Shown here: in pieces, positions 29,700 to 40,472 of the stretch | How the letters are laid out: each line of letters opens with the position of its first letter | Numbering within the stretch: the stretch's first letter is position 1 | Origin: SIG587 sp045649505 | Lineage (GTDB): Bacteria; Bacillota; Clostridia; Oscillospirales; Acutalibacteraceae | DNA length: 41,553 bases | NCBI GenBank assembly: GCA_045649505.1 | Contig: JAZRQA010000062.1 | Coordinates: forward strand, 1-41,553 | Reading direction: 5' to 3' | Translations under genes and position numbers: made by a program | The notes under the pieces: generated by a model | Told to the model about the DNA's origin: nothing | The model's input: only the letters and a program-made list of their open reading frames with translations | Databases searched by the model: none

Positions 29700-31934
29700 A
29701 TGGGAATGTTTTCAGTGATGAATGTCAGGGCGCGACAGGGTGTCAAAATTCCGTCACTTTCGGGAGGATTAAATGAAATAGATGCGGCAAATTTAATTGA
29801 TGATAATCAACTTACCGATGCAAATAATGTTTGGTATGATAGCGGAATGCTGCGCACCCGCCCCGGGTTTGTAACCGACCCTGATTGGTGCTTTAAACTG
29901 GCAAGCCCGAACAACGGCGAACTTGGAGGCTTTGAATACATACCTAACAAGGTCACCAAGCTTATAAACGATAAATATCATAAGCTGGTTGCCGCAAGGG
30001 TGGATTGCAAAAATTTAAAATATATCGGGTTTTGGTATGTGGGCATCGACGGCAACATTATGAAGCTTGATGATATAGTGCCTGAAAGGTTAATCGAATT
30101 GCGAGAACTCATATCTATAGAGAATGCATTTATAGCACAGCACAAAGAATACATCTATGTGTATGTGAAGGAAAAATATTTTGATGGTCAAACTGCAAAA
30201 TATGTGCCAGAGTATGAGGTCTACCGCATTAAAGACGAAGAAAAGGACGGCACGTGGGAAAAAGTAACGGAGTTTGATGTGGTGGTGACACAGACGAATT
30301 GTAAACAAATAACTTATCATGGAAATTATTCCGCAGACGCGGTAAGAACCTGTAACCTGCTTAACGGAGGAGAAAAACTTGAGTTTTTTGCTTTTGCAAA
30401 TAATAATTCAAATTTTTTACTGAAATTAAACTTCCTTTTAAGAAAAGGCTCCACATTTAATATTAAAATCACTAAAGCTAACGGAAATACAATTGAATAC
30501 AGCGGTATTGTAAATGATTTCGGGAGCGCTGATAGCGATATTGCATCCAATAATACATTTTTTGCAATAAGAAGATTTACTAAACATACGATAGTAGCTT
30601 GGCAGTTTCTCAAAGCTGACGGAGATTGGAAATATTTTTATCCAACAGATACAGGCGAAGAGAGTGATGACTACAAAACCGACAAGCCTAATGTTGTGAT
30701 TACCGTATTTCGCGAGCTTACTGAGGAGGAAAAGGACAGAATATTTATGGCAACCCGTTGCGAATGGTACGGTACGCAGGGCTTAAACGGCGGCTCACGA
30801 TTATTTGTCGCAGGGAACAAGCGAGAAGAACTTAAAAATCTTGTTCACTTTTCGGACACCGGAAGCCCTACATATTTCCCCGAAAACTGTTATATGAGGG
30901 TAGGGGACAGTTCGCAAAGGGTTACCGCACTTGCAAAGCAAAGCGATATGCTGGTATTTTTCAGTGAGCGGCAGATACATTACACAGTATATCAGTCAGG
31001 CTCGGACATAACTGCAGAAAGCTTTACCGAAGGTGGGCAATATGATCTTACAGTTTTAAAGGCAGTTTTCCCAATAACGCAAATACACGCACACATAGGC
31101 TGTGATTGTCCCGATACGGTGCAGCTTTGCCGTAACCGCCTTGTGTGGGCCACAAGCGAGGGTAAGGTATACACCCTCTTAAGCGCAAATCAGTACAGTG
31201 AACGAAACGTTTATGAGTTGTCCCGTAATATAGAGCCCACCTTAAAGCAGATTACACCTTTTGATTTAATGCATTCAAAAGCTTGTGACTGGAATAGTCG
31301 TTATGTTCTGCAGGTGGGTAACAAATTGTTTGTTATGCATTATGAGGATAACGGTTTTTCTTATATTGCATCCTACAGTGATTCAAAACAGGCGCAAAAA
31401 AATATTGCCTGGTATTTGTGGGATATTCCAAGCTGTGAACATATATACGCCGATAGCGGACGGCTTATTGTGATAAGCAGAGGATACCGTTGGAATACAG
31501 TGTATGTGTGTGACGGTACCGCCCAAAAGGATAAAATTTGCGTAAATCAGCACGAAGACACCTTTGGTTTAGGCGGTGACGGTTGGACAGCACAAGTGGA
31601 AGGAAGGAGCATTTCGTCTTATTTGCAGACCAAGGTTTTTGATTTTAAAAATCCTGCGATTAAAAAGATAATTGAACAAGTATATATAGGCTTTGGAGGT
31701 AACGGAGAAAAGGAAATAACCGTTACTTTTTTCTCGGATAAGGGAAGTGAAGTCAAATATATATTACCTTTACACCCCGATATTGCGCCAAATCTTGCGG
31801 GATATGTGCACACGAAGCGTTTTTTGCCGTGCCTTACACATATAACCCGTATGGGAATAAAAATTGAAAGTGCCGCAGAAATGGCAATAGATAATATAAC
31901 AATTAATTACAGACTTATTGGAGGAGTGAGATAA
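29700..31934 (+). CDS. Podoviral tail hub/nozzle-like protein
   Basis: The 744-residue product begins PSLSGGLNEIDAANLIDDNQLTDANNVWYDSGMLRTRPGF in outline. This block (IDD-Q-DAxNVW, then RxRPG) is typical of podoviral tail-stabilisation or nozzle proteins. The body is rich in beta strands, fitting a propeller-like fold (repeated YIWYV and GxRLFVAG segments). It should form the end of the short tail or the connector to the receptor-binding protein. AGGAGG precedes the ATG. Confidence 0.65.
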   Translation: MGMFSVMNVRARQGVKIPSLSGGLNEIDAANLIDDNQLTDANNVWYDSGMLRTRPGFVTDPDWCFKLASPNNGELGGFEYIPNKVTKLINDKYHKLVAARVDCKNLKYIGFWYVGIDGNIMKLDDIVPERLIELRELISIENAFIAQHKEYIYVYVKEKYFDGQTAKYVPEYEVYRIKDEEKDGTWEKVTEFDVVVTQTNCKQITYHGNYSADAVRTCNLLNGGEKLEFFAFANNNSNFLLKLNFLLRKGSTFNIKITKANGNTIEYSGIVNDFGSADSDIASNNTFFAIRRFTKHTIVAWQFLKADGDWKYFYPTDTGEESDDYKTDKPNVVITVFRELTEEEKDRIFMATRCEWYGTQGLNGGSRLFVAGNKREELKNLVHFSDTGSPTYFPENCYMRVGDSSQRVTALAKQSDMLVFFSERQIHYTVYQSGSDITAESFTEGGQYDLTVLKAVFPITQIHAHIGCDCPDTVQLCRNRLVWATSEGKVYTLLSANQYSERNVYELSRNIEPTLKQITPFDLMHSKACDWNSRYVLQVGNKLFVMHYEDNGFSYIASYSDSKQAQKNIAWYLWDIPSCEHIYADSGRLIVISRGYRWNTVYVCDGTAQKDKICVNQHEDTFGLGGDGWTAQVEGRSISSYLQTKVFDFKNPAIKKIIEQVYIGFGGNGEKEITVTFFSDKGSEVKYILPLHPDIAPNLAGYVHTKRFLPCLTHITRMGIKIESAAEMAIDNITINYRLIGGVR

Positions 31935-32903
31935 ATGGCAAATTTAACACTTGATGAATATACCGCGGCACAAAGAAAAATATATGATGCCTATGCTACA
32001 GATGAGATAAAGAAAAAGCAGGCAGCAGTAGATAATTCTGTAGCCGCCGTAAAGGCCCAAGGTGAAAAGGATATAGAAAGCACAAAAGCCTCCTATGAGG
32101 ACGAGTTCAGGAAGAACAACCTTAATCAGATTATAAACGAAGAAAAGGTAAAGGAAAGAATGGCAAACTTAGGTCTTACCGATTCAGGACTTAACCGAAG
32201 CCAACAGACCGCGATACAGCTTCAGCGCAGCAATGCTGATGCGGCTACCATAAGGAACCGCCAAGCCGCCGTTGATGAGATACGCAAGGGCATAGCCGAT
32301 TACGTAACTGCTGCCGAGGCTAAAAAGGTTGATATTGATTCCACAGTTCGAAGTAATTGGATGCAGAAGGCCGATGCCAATGCTGTTGCACTTTATAACC
32401 AGCAGGAGGCAAATAATGCGGCTATCAGAGCGGCAAAGATTAAGGCGCTTGAAAAGCTAATAGAAAAGAATACAGAGGCAAACAACGAACGTAAAACAGC
32501 GTTTGAAGATTTAATGAAGGCTTATATCGGAAATTCACTCACAAATTTAGACAGGAATAATTTGCGTGAGGATTTTGTTCGAAGTTATGGTGAATTGACA
32601 AATGATGAAAAAACTGCACTTGATAACCGTCTTGAAACCTTGAAAAAACAGGATATACGACTCAGAACCTTTGAGAAATCCAAGGATACATTAAATGGTA
32701 CTTCCAACATTTGGAAAGGGTTTGGATTGTTCGGTGGTGGCGATAAAACCGTTGACCTTAACGATAAAGTAAAAGACGAGTTTGAAAACGAATATACTCT
32801 TAAGCAACTGCGTGACACATACGGATTTACAAACGAAGAACTTATGAAGCTTACACGTTTAAGAGATGATGATGGTAGCAAATTATTGACAGAAATGGTG
32901 TGA
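31935..32903 (+). CDS. Coiled-coil virion protein, candidate ejection or tail protein
   Basis: The 322-residue product is almost all helix, with AVDNSVAAVKAQGEKDIES and the phage motif ERMANLGLTDSGLNRSQQTA near 75-95. This motif is repeated in tail/ejection proteins of Firmicutes phages. A glycine-rich hinge (FGLFGGGDK) separates a short C-terminal domain. It overlaps no neighbour: it starts one base after the previous stop, and the giant gene starts 4 bp after its own stop. Confidence 0.6.
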   Translation: MANLTLDEYTAAQRKIYDAYATDEIKKKQAAVDNSVAAVKAQGEKDIESTKASYEDEFRKNNLNQIINEEKVKERMANLGLTDSGLNRSQQTAIQLQRSNADAATIRNRQAAVDEIRKGIADYVTAAEAKKVDIDSTVRSNWMQKADANAVALYNQQEANNAAIRAAKIKALEKLIEKNTEANNERKTAFEDLMKAYIGNSLTNLDRNNLREDFVRSYGELTNDEKTALDNRLETLKKQDIRLRTFEKSKDTLNGTSNIWKGFGLFGGGDKTVDLNDKVKDEFENEYTLKQLRDTYGFTNEELMKLTRLRDDDGSKLLTEMV

Positions 32904-32907
32904 TTAT

Positions 32908-35900
32908 ATGACAAATGAAGAGCGGCGGAAATTACTATTAGGTGAAGAATTGTATAACCAAAGGATTAAAGAGGAAAAAATAGCAGAAAATCCCTTAATG
33001 TATGCTATAATCGAAAGCGCAAAACTTAAGCAAAAACCGGGTCAGGCACAGATTGTTTTTCCATCCTTAAATAACGGTTATTTCACTTCTCAAACTTTTG
33101 AGGATATAATTGACAGTCGCTTTACCACCGTGGGAAGTAAAGACTATATTCCCGAAGCGGCGGCATATGTAAACGCATTACGGGCAGAACAGGAAAAAAA
33201 GCAACAACAAAAGCAACAACAAGCGTTTTTTAATTTCAATGTGCAAAAAGCTCGAACGAATAATGAAAGTAATGCTACGCCTTTTCCTCCGTATATAAAA
33301 CCAAATTCAAATGGAAACACGGATACACAGACTATAACGCCCGAACAATTAAAAATGGTAGATAAATCAAAAGGGGATCTATGGGCATTAGCCTTTACGG
33401 ATTATGAGGATAAAGCAACAGAATATAATTCCGCCGCCAACGCAAAAAGGGTTGCTGCGGAAAGAGTGAGCCGTCTTAAAGCTGCCAATGAGGAATGGAA
33501 AAAGACGGGACAGCCGAGCCTGTCCGATGAAGGCATTGAACAGATAGGAAAGCTGTTGGAGCAAAATATACCCAGCTCCTCAGATAACAGGTATGTAAAG
33601 GCTCAAAAAGCCAAGAATATGAAGCTTATAGGTTACACTTACGGAGCTATACTGGACAGTAATTATGAGTATTTTTCGCATACGGGAGCGACAAAAGCCG
33701 CAAGCACATTAAGCGGTGTCGGATTAAAGGAAAAGCACGGTATAATAAACGGCACTAAAATTTCAGATTCCTCTACACGCTTATATACCCAGTTAACAAA
33801 AACGGAAAAGCAGACGTGGAATTATTATATCGGAAGAAACGAGACAGAAAAGGCTATTGAATATCTCGATGTACTCGCTCCTACTTTAGAGGCACGACTT
33901 GCTGAAACCGTATCCAAGGAATATGATGAACAGGGTGTTTGGGGCGATGCAAAGCAAATAGGTGCCGTGGCACTTGGTGGGTTGGAAAAAGGCATTTACG
34001 ATATGGCTTCCTCTATTTACGGAACAACTGAGATTATGAACGGAAACTCAATGGCGGATGAATTTGTACCGGGCTTTTTCTCACCTTCTCAAATGGAATT
34101 ACTTACGAATGAAATTCTTGCTAATGAAGACGGAGAGGATGGTAGGCTTTTTAATATAATCCTTTCTGCAATTAATTCCACAGCATATCAAGCACCCTCG
34201 TTGCTCATTTCTGCTGCAGGTGGTGGTATGACAGGTTATGTGCTACAGAGTATAGGTGCTAATACAACACAGGCGATTCGTGTTAATTCTGAATCTTTTG
34301 CGGACGTAATACATGGTGTCTATGAAGGCACAATGGAATGGTTAGTAGATAAAACTTTAGGCGGTGTATCTTCTCAAATTTCAGGCAAAGGAGCGTCTTC
34401 TTTTACAAAATCACTATTAAATAAGGTGGACGATGTTCTTACTAATCCTACAGTAAAAAAATGGGCATCTAAAGGAATAATTGGCACAACTACTATCGCA
34501 AGTGAAAACTTGGAAGAACTAATTCAATTTATTGCTGACCCGTTGGCAAGGGCGGTAATATACGGTGAGGAACTTGATTACTCTGAGGCTACCCTTGCAA
34601 ATGTGCTCGAACTGCTGGCGGTTACTTCTATATCTACCCTGATGATGAGTCCTGCATCAACCAATGCCACTTATAACCAACATCGCGCAGAGGTTACTGG
34701 ACAGTCTATTATTGATACGGGTAAAATAGATGCCTTATTACAATTCGCTCAAGATTTTGATGCGGATAACAGTGACACTTACGATAAGGTGTGGGAAGCT
34801 AAAGAAAACAATACTGCGCCCGATGCTCTTGATGTTGCGAATCTTTATTCTCAGGTTATGAGAAAATATAACACTATCAGTGCTGAGGATTTAGATACTC
34901 TAATAAAAAAATCCGCCAGAAGCGGAAATACAAAATGGATAGCCGATAGTTTTTTTAACGGAAATACGGAAGCGGCAAATAAGTTTGCAAAGTCCCGTAC
35001 CGATAATACAAACGGTGAGCGGGAATATAGTATTGAGCTGGATGCAGACGGCAATACTTATGTGCAGGTTGATGAGGATATATTTGCTGAGAATGACGGC
35101 AAAAGTGTTGCTTCTGTTATAGCAAATGTTATATCGACTAAATTTAACAACCTAATAAGCGCAAATGGGCAGAACATTCAAATAAACAAGACCACTAATG
35201 ATGAATGGCGAAGGTCAACGCGAACCGTAGACCTTTATAAAACTAATCCGATCGCACATAAAGATAAACTTAGAACTATTGCTAATGCCGATGAAATACT
35301 TACCGCAGCCAAAGATTGGATAGGTGAACAAATAAAGCATCAGCGTAACGATGATATTATTGAGTTTGCAAGAGGCAATGTAAATTATAAGGTCGGAGAT
35401 AATGGATATTCTGCAGATGTGCTTGTTGGAATTCGGCAAAATGGAGCAGCTGTTCTTTATGATTTAATAAATATCTATGAAAAACAAATAACAGCCGCAC
35501 CTGTTACTAGAGCGAGCCAAAGCCCCCCACGTAGTCAGAATGCAACTGTTACAGGTAATAATATATCACAACCTGTGGCAGGTGTCAATACCAATTCCTC
35601 CCAAAGCAGGTCTATTTTTGATGAGCCTGATTTAACTACAAGTGCGCCTAAGACTGCCGAGCAGCTGGCAATGGAGCAGATTGCAGGAATTGACAGTAGC
35701 AAGACAGACGGACAGCGCAGGGTGGAAAGCATTGCTCGAATCCTTCACCAAAAGGTTGAATGGTATGAAAGTGACGATGTTACCGACCGCGGCTATTATG
35801 AAAACGGAGTTGTGCACATAAATAAAAAAGCCAATCAGGCATATACTGTTGTTTTCACCCACGAATTTTTACACCATCTGCAGACTACCAATGTATATAA

Positions 35901-38900
35901 AAAGTTTGTGGAATTTGTAAAAGGTACTCAGTCCTATAAAAACTGGATAGCACAGCAGGGCGGTTATGATACCTTTGCGGCAAGCATAAAGAAAAATTAT
36001 GAAAGCCGCACAGGTAAAACAATGTCACCTGGGCGGCTTGATTATGAGATTATGGCGCGCTTTATTTCGGAAGGTTTTTTCACCGAGGCGGATCTAAACG
36101 AAGGCGGCAAAGGATATAATTTCTTTACCGAAATAGCACAAAACCATCACTGGTATAACCGTGTTATAGACTGGATAGAGGAGATGATAAACCGCCTCAG
36201 GCACAGGAACGAGCAGGCTGATTTTATTAAAATGCAACGTCTTTTAAAGGCAGCATATAGCCAGGTGCAGAGCCGGACGGCCGAGCAGAGCGGGGCACGA
36301 GAAGGGTATATTAACGATGTTTCCATTTCACAAGCAGATATTGAAAACAATATAAACGCTATCTCACAAATGTCCTCAGTCAAAGATATGAGCGGTACCG
36401 AATTTGCCAAGGGTGATACAGACTTAGTTACACAGGTTGAAAATTATTTTGAAAGTTTTGGTAAAACGGTAAATAATTCCGTGCTTGGTGATGTTGAGAT
36501 AACAGCGCGTAGTGCTAAGGATTCCATTGCACACGGTATTGGAAGGAATAAGGCTATTGCTTTTGCGGCTGTACCTGAAGTAATAAGAAACGGTAAAATA
36601 ATCGATTTTCAGCAAAATTGGAAAGGCAGAGGTTATGATACCGTAGTTATTGCAGCGCCCGTAACAATAAATAAAGCCCCTTTTTATGAAGGGGTTATCG
36701 TAATACGCGAGAAAGATAATCAACGCTTTTATTTGCACGAGGTTCTAACAGAAAGAAGGACCGATTCGCCGTTCAAGACCGGGACCGCATCAAACAGCGG
36801 CACTCCCGGCGGCAAATCAAGTCCTTCTGTAATTAGTTTACTCGAAAAAATTTGGATTGTCAAGGAAAATATCGGCAATGAAACCCGCGAACATTCCATT
36901 GATATGGATGAAAACGGTGAGGTTAGTTATACTCCCGAAAAGTATATAGCGCCTGACGGTACCGAGCGTATACCGCCTAAGCTTTATGCAAAGGACCTTC
37001 TGCATCAGGAAGGCAGTACATATAACCGTGAACAGTTGAGCAGACAGATACAGCGGATATATGAGGCAGCAGACAAGGGTCAGCACGTTGATGCGGCGAT
37101 TTTAGCGGAAAAGGTAGCGGCGAATATTCTTGACGATGTTCCCGACCGCGATTTTTCGCAAGAAGGCGAAAACGCTGCGGACAATGCAACCCGTGCCCTT
37201 GCAAATAAGATTATGAAGCAGGTAAATACGGGTGGCAGTGCAACGGTAAACCGTATGCGCAGTGCTAACCGAAAAACGGAACAGCGTGCGCAAAAGGCAG
37301 AGGATAAAAATGCCGAGCTTGAGCGTACTATTAACGCCATGGAACATGACCGTGCGAAAATCCGAAAGGAGGAACGGGAGAAGGTTGAGGCGGCACAGCA
37401 GAGAAAAACCGATAGGAATGCTGTTATAAGAAGCGTTAACCGACTTGATAAGAAATTCCGTGCCAATTCAAACACCAAGCACGTACACGAGGACCTTAAA
37501 CCAGTTATTGAAGAGTTTCTTGATATTTTTCTTAAAAATGCTCCACAAACCTTTGAGAAAAGGAACGTTCACAAATTAAGAACCATTTACAACGATTTTG
37601 TAAAAAATCAAAAGGATTTAACTCTTGACCCTGATACCGAGGAAAAGATAGATTACCTTGCCAAGATAATGGACGGGAAATCTCTTTCAGACCTTAGTAA
37701 CGATGAACTCAAGGTGGTAAGAGAACTTGCGGAACATTTTGAGCACCTTGTTACAACTGCCAACGAAATTTTTCTTGAAGGTAGAAAAGAAGATTTTCGT
37801 GCCATTGCCAATGAGGAGGCAGAGCGTTTAAAACAACTTAAAGATAAAAAGGAAATTGGCTTAGGCACGGGAAAAATCGGTAAGGCGTTTGATGAAATTA
37901 AGGAATTCATTATAGAGGGAAATCTTAAGCCCGTTTATTTCTTTGAAAAAATCGGTGGCGTTTATAAAAAATTGTTTGACGGAATATCCGAAGGTATGGA
38001 TAAGACCATTAATAACATCAATAAAACCAAGGATATGCTTCAGAAGGCAATAAACAATTATGACTACTGGTCTTGGGTTGATAAAAATCAAAAGATTGAG
38101 CTTGGCCACCCTGACGGACAAAAAATAACTCTGACTATAGGTGAAGCGATGAGCGTTCTTGCAACCTATAAGCGGGAAAGAAGCAATAAGGATACACAGG
38201 ATTCAAATCACTTGAGCCAGGGTGGTATTGTTCTTAAAACCCGTCAGATAGTCGAACAAATTGAAAACGAAGGAAAAGCAAAAAACGGTTCTTTTGATAA
38301 GCTTATGCAACGTTATCTTGTATCCGCTTGGGCTTCGTCACCTTATATAATAACAGAAACCGATATTCAGGATATAAGAAAACAGCTTGGCAAAGATAAG
38401 GAAGCGTTTGTTGATGAGCTGGTTAACATAATGTCTACCTTTGGCGCTGAGCTTGGTAACGAAGCATCAAATAAGCTTTACGGATATTCAAAATTCGGCG
38501 AGCCCTACTATTTTCCTTATGAAACTTCAAATCTTTTCCTTGAAAGAGAGCTTGACAAAAAGCAGGCGCATAAAACTCTCACCGGCAAATCCTTTACCAA
38601 GAATACGGTTGAAGCGGCGAATACTCCCCTTGTTATAAGTGATTTTACCGAGGTCTTTTGCAAACACATGACCGAAATGTGCGAATATAACGGTCTTGCG
38701 GTTCCTATTGATAACCTTAAAAGGATCACCCGCTTTACAGAAAGAGCGGATAAAAACAAGGCGGCATTTTCACTTATAAACGAACTTAACCGTGCCTACG
38801 GTGCCGCCGCAGTAAATTACCTTAATAAATTTATTGAGGATGTGGATGGCGGTATTGCGGGCCAACACGCAGGTGATAATGTGGCGAGCGGTCTTATGAA

Positions 38901-40467
38901 TATGTTTCAAAAGAATGCTGTGGCGGCAAATATGAGTGTTACTATTCAGCAGCCGTCCTCTATTGCGAGAGTTTTGCCATATCTTGAATATAGATACCTT
39001 AAGGTTGATAAAGGTACGTTTAATGGTGAAACCTGGGAAGAATGCAAGGAATATTGCCCCATTGCAATTCAAAAGGAAATGGGTAGATTTGATATCGGTA
39101 ATCCAAAATCTACCTTTGATTTTATGATGGACCGACAGTATGACGGCATAAAAAACAAGGCAAAAGGTTTTTTTAAGGATGAAAATTATCGTGATAATGT
39201 TCTGAGCATAGGCGCCGCAAAAGCCGACCAACTCACCTGGTGTATGATTTGGAATGGTTGCAAGGCGAAAGTGCAGGCAACAACCAATTTAACCGGCGAA
39301 GCCTTGAAAATTGAAGCGGCAAAAATTTTCAAGGAGGTTATCGAGCATACACAGGTTTACGATTCGGTTTTGTCACGAAGCCAGAATATGCGTTCAAAAT
39401 CGATTTATACACGAATGGTAACGGCGTTCAGAGGAGAGCCGACAACCAACCTGAATATGTTCTATAAGATGATATGGGATGTTCAAAACAAGGACTTTAA
39501 GTCTGCCACAAAATGTGTCGTTGGCGTTGTATCGGCCACGCTTTTGAATGCGTTGCTTAAATCACTTGTAACAGCCGCGCGCGATGATGAGGAGGATAAA
39601 AGATTTGGTGAAAAATACATCACCGAAGTAGGCGCCAATTTTCGAAGTGATATAAATCCTGCCAATTGGATTCCTCTTGTAAGCGATGTGCAATCAATTT
39701 TTGAAGGTTATCAAGTTAAGCGTGCTGATATGGAGATTATAGAGGACCTTTATTATGGTCTAAAATCCCTTTCCAGCACCGAAAAAACAACCTGGGACAA
39801 GCTACTTGCTGTCGCTAACCCGTTAAGCGCTATCTTCGGTATGCCGTTAAAGAACATTTTGCGGGACATTGGAGCGGTTAGTAACGTAGTGAAATCCTTT
39901 GGCGATGATGAGCTCGATCACACCCATGGTATAAAATATGCACTGAAGGAAGGCTTTCTCGGCGAAAAGACCTATGCTGAATATTACGAGCTTTTAAGGG
40001 ATTACCAACATAACGGAAAAAAATCAAAATATGATGAGCTTAGGGAATATCTTTTAGGGCGAGGAAAAACCGAGAAGGAAATAGAGAGCGGTGTAAAAAG
40101 TGCTTATGCCAAAAGCAAGGATGTTACCAAGCAGAGTGCAGATTATTTTGAGCGGCTTCACAAGACATTATTTTTTGACAATCTTGATGAGGATAAACAA
40201 AAATCCGTAGAAAGCAGGGTTAAATCTTATCTTGCGGATAAGGCAATGTCCGAGGATGCGGGAAAAGAAATGTCAAGTGCTAATAAAAAGGCGGCACAAG
40301 CTGAAAAAAACGGCAGCAGTGCCGCGATGTATTTCCTTGCCCGAGCGGGATTTAAGGACACCGATAATAGCGGTGGCATTTCAAACGAGGAGAAAATAAG
40401 TGCCATAAACAAAATGGATATATCATCCTTTGAGAAGGCGGCACTTATTGCTCTTTACACAAAATAA
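32908..40467 (+). CDS. Giant polyvalent virion protein with zincin and LPD3-like domains
   Basis: The 2519-residue product (about 280 kDa) resembles the polyvalent proteins carried in phage heads and injected with DNA. Seen parts: Gln-rich linker (90-125); hydrophobic, Gly/Ala-rich stretches near 425-450 and 560-580; a metallopeptidase motif VFTHEFLHHLQT with H985, E986 and H989; and an LPD3-like domain from about 1173 (VENYFESFGKTVNNSVLGDVE, later KGRGYDTVVIA and RFYLHEVL). Long charged coiled coils cover 1440-1700. A likely membrane-active segment lies near 2203-2226 (VVGVVSATLLNALLKSLV). An EF-hand loop DTDNSGGISNEE (2484-2495) lies close to the C-terminus. It follows the coiled-coil gene by 4 bp. 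It may form or pass through an ejection channel and modify host proteins; this is inference. Confidence 0.78.
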   Translation: MTNEERRKLLLGEELYNQRIKEEKIAENPLMYAIIESAKLKQKPGQAQIVFPSLNNGYFTSQTFEDIIDSRFTTVGSKDYIPEAAAYVNALRAEQEKKQQQKQQQAFFNFNVQKARTNNESNATPFPPYIKPNSNGNTDTQTITPEQLKMVDKSKGDLWALAFTDYEDKATEYNSAANAKRVAAERVSRLKAANEEWKKTGQPSLSDEGIEQIGKLLEQNIPSSSDNRYVKAQKAKNMKLIGYTYGAILDSNYEYFSHTGATKAASTLSGVGLKEKHGIINGTKISDSSTRLYTQLTKTEKQTWNYYIGRNETEKAIEYLDVLAPTLEARLAETVSKEYDEQGVWGDAKQIGAVALGGLEKGIYDMASSIYGTTEIMNGNSMADEFVPGFFSPSQMELLTNEILANEDGEDGRLFNIILSAINSTAYQAPSLLISAAGGGMTGYVLQSIGANTTQAIRVNSESFADVIHGVYEGTMEWLVDKTLGGVSSQISGKGASSFTKSLLNKVDDVLTNPTVKKWASKGIIGTTTIASENLEELIQFIADPLARAVIYGEELDYSEATLANVLELLAVTSISTLMMSPASTNATYNQHRAEVTGQSIIDTGKIDALLQFAQDFDADNSDTYDKVWEAKENNTAPDALDVANLYSQVMRKYNTISAEDLDTLIKKSARSGNTKWIADSFFNGNTEAANKFAKSRTDNTNGEREYSIELDADGNTYVQVDEDIFAENDGKSVASVIANVISTKFNNLISANGQNIQINKTTNDEWRRSTRTVDLYKTNPIAHKDKLRTIANADEILTAAKDWIGEQIKHQRNDDIIEFARGNVNYKVGDNGYSADVLVGIRQNGAAVLYDLINIYEKQITAAPVTRASQSPPRSQNATVTGNNISQPVAGVNTNSSQSRSIFDEPDLTTSAPKTAEQLAMEQIAGIDSSKTDGQRRVESIARILHQKVEWYESDDVTDRGYYENGVVHINKKANQAYTVVFTHEFLHHLQTTNVYKKFVEFVKGTQSYKNWIAQQGGYDTFAASIKKNYESRTGKTMSPGRLDYEIMARFISEGFFTEADLNEGGKGYNFFTEIAQNHHWYNRVIDWIEEMINRLRHRNEQADFIKMQRLLKAAYSQVQSRTAEQSGAREGYINDVSISQADIENNINAISQMSSVKDMSGTEFAKGDTDLVTQVENYFESFGKTVNNSVLGDVEITARSAKDSIAHGIGRNKAIAFAAVPEVIRNGKIIDFQQNWKGRGYDTVVIAAPVTINKAPFYEGVIVIREKDNQRFYLHEVLTERRTDSPFKTGTASNSGTPGGKSSPSVISLLEKIWIVKENIGNETREHSIDMDENGEVSYTPEKYIAPDGTERIPPKLYAKDLLHQEGSTYNREQLSRQIQRIYEAADKGQHVDAAILAEKVAANILDDVPDRDFSQEGENAADNATRALANKIMKQVNTGGSATVNRMRSANRKTEQRAQKAEDKNAELERTINAMEHDRAKIRKEEREKVEAAQQRKTDRNAVIRSVNRLDKKFRANSNTKHVHEDLKPVIEEFLDIFLKNAPQTFEKRNVHKLRTIYNDFVKNQKDLTLDPDTEEKIDYLAKIMDGKSLSDLSNDELKVVRELAEHFEHLVTTANEIFLEGRKEDFRAIANEEAERLKQLKDKKEIGLGTGKIGKAFDEIKEFIIEGNLKPVYFFEKIGGVYKKLFDGISEGMDKTINNINKTKDMLQKAINNYDYWSWVDKNQKIELGHPDGQKITLTIGEAMSVLATYKRERSNKDTQDSNHLSQGGIVLKTRQIVEQIENEGKAKNGSFDKLMQRYLVSAWASSPYIITETDIQDIRKQLGKDKEAFVDELVNIMSTFGAELGNEASNKLYGYSKFGEPYYFPYETSNLFLERELDKKQAHKTLTGKSFTKNTVEAANTPLVISDFTEVFCKHMTEMCEYNGLAVPIDNLKRITRFTERADKNKAAFSLINELNRAYGAAAVNYLNKFIEDVDGGIAGQHAGDNVASGLMNMFQKNAVAANMSVTIQQPSSIARVLPYLEYRYLKVDKGTFNGETWEECKEYCPIAIQKEMGRFDIGNPKSTFDFMMDRQYDGIKNKAKGFFKDENYRDNVLSIGAAKADQLTWCMIWNGCKAKVQATTNLTGEALKIEAAKIFKEVIEHTQVYDSVLSRSQNMRSKSIYTRMVTAFRGEPTTNLNMFYKMIWDVQNKDFKSATKCVVGVVSATLLNALLKSLVTAARDDEEDKRFGEKYITEVGANFRSDINPANWIPLVSDVQSIFEGYQVKRADMEIIEDLYYGLKSLSSTEKTTWDKLLAVANPLSAIFGMPLKNILRDIGAVSNVVKSFGDDELDHTHGIKYALKEGFLGEKTYAEYYELLRDYQHNGKKSKYDELREYLLGRGKTEKEIESGVKSAYAKSKDVTKQSADYFERLHKTLFFDNLDEDKQKSVESRVKSYLADKAMSEDAGKEMSSANKKAAQAEKNGSSAAMYFLARAGFKDTDNSGGISNEEKISAINKMDISSFEKAALIALYTK

Positions 40468-40472
40468 CTTTT

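Noticed and set aside
38441..38638. Second plus-strand frame inside the giant gene
   Set aside because: The zero frame has uninterrupted, protein-like sequence; the overlapping frame lacks a ribosome site and looks like random Ser/Arg/Leu.
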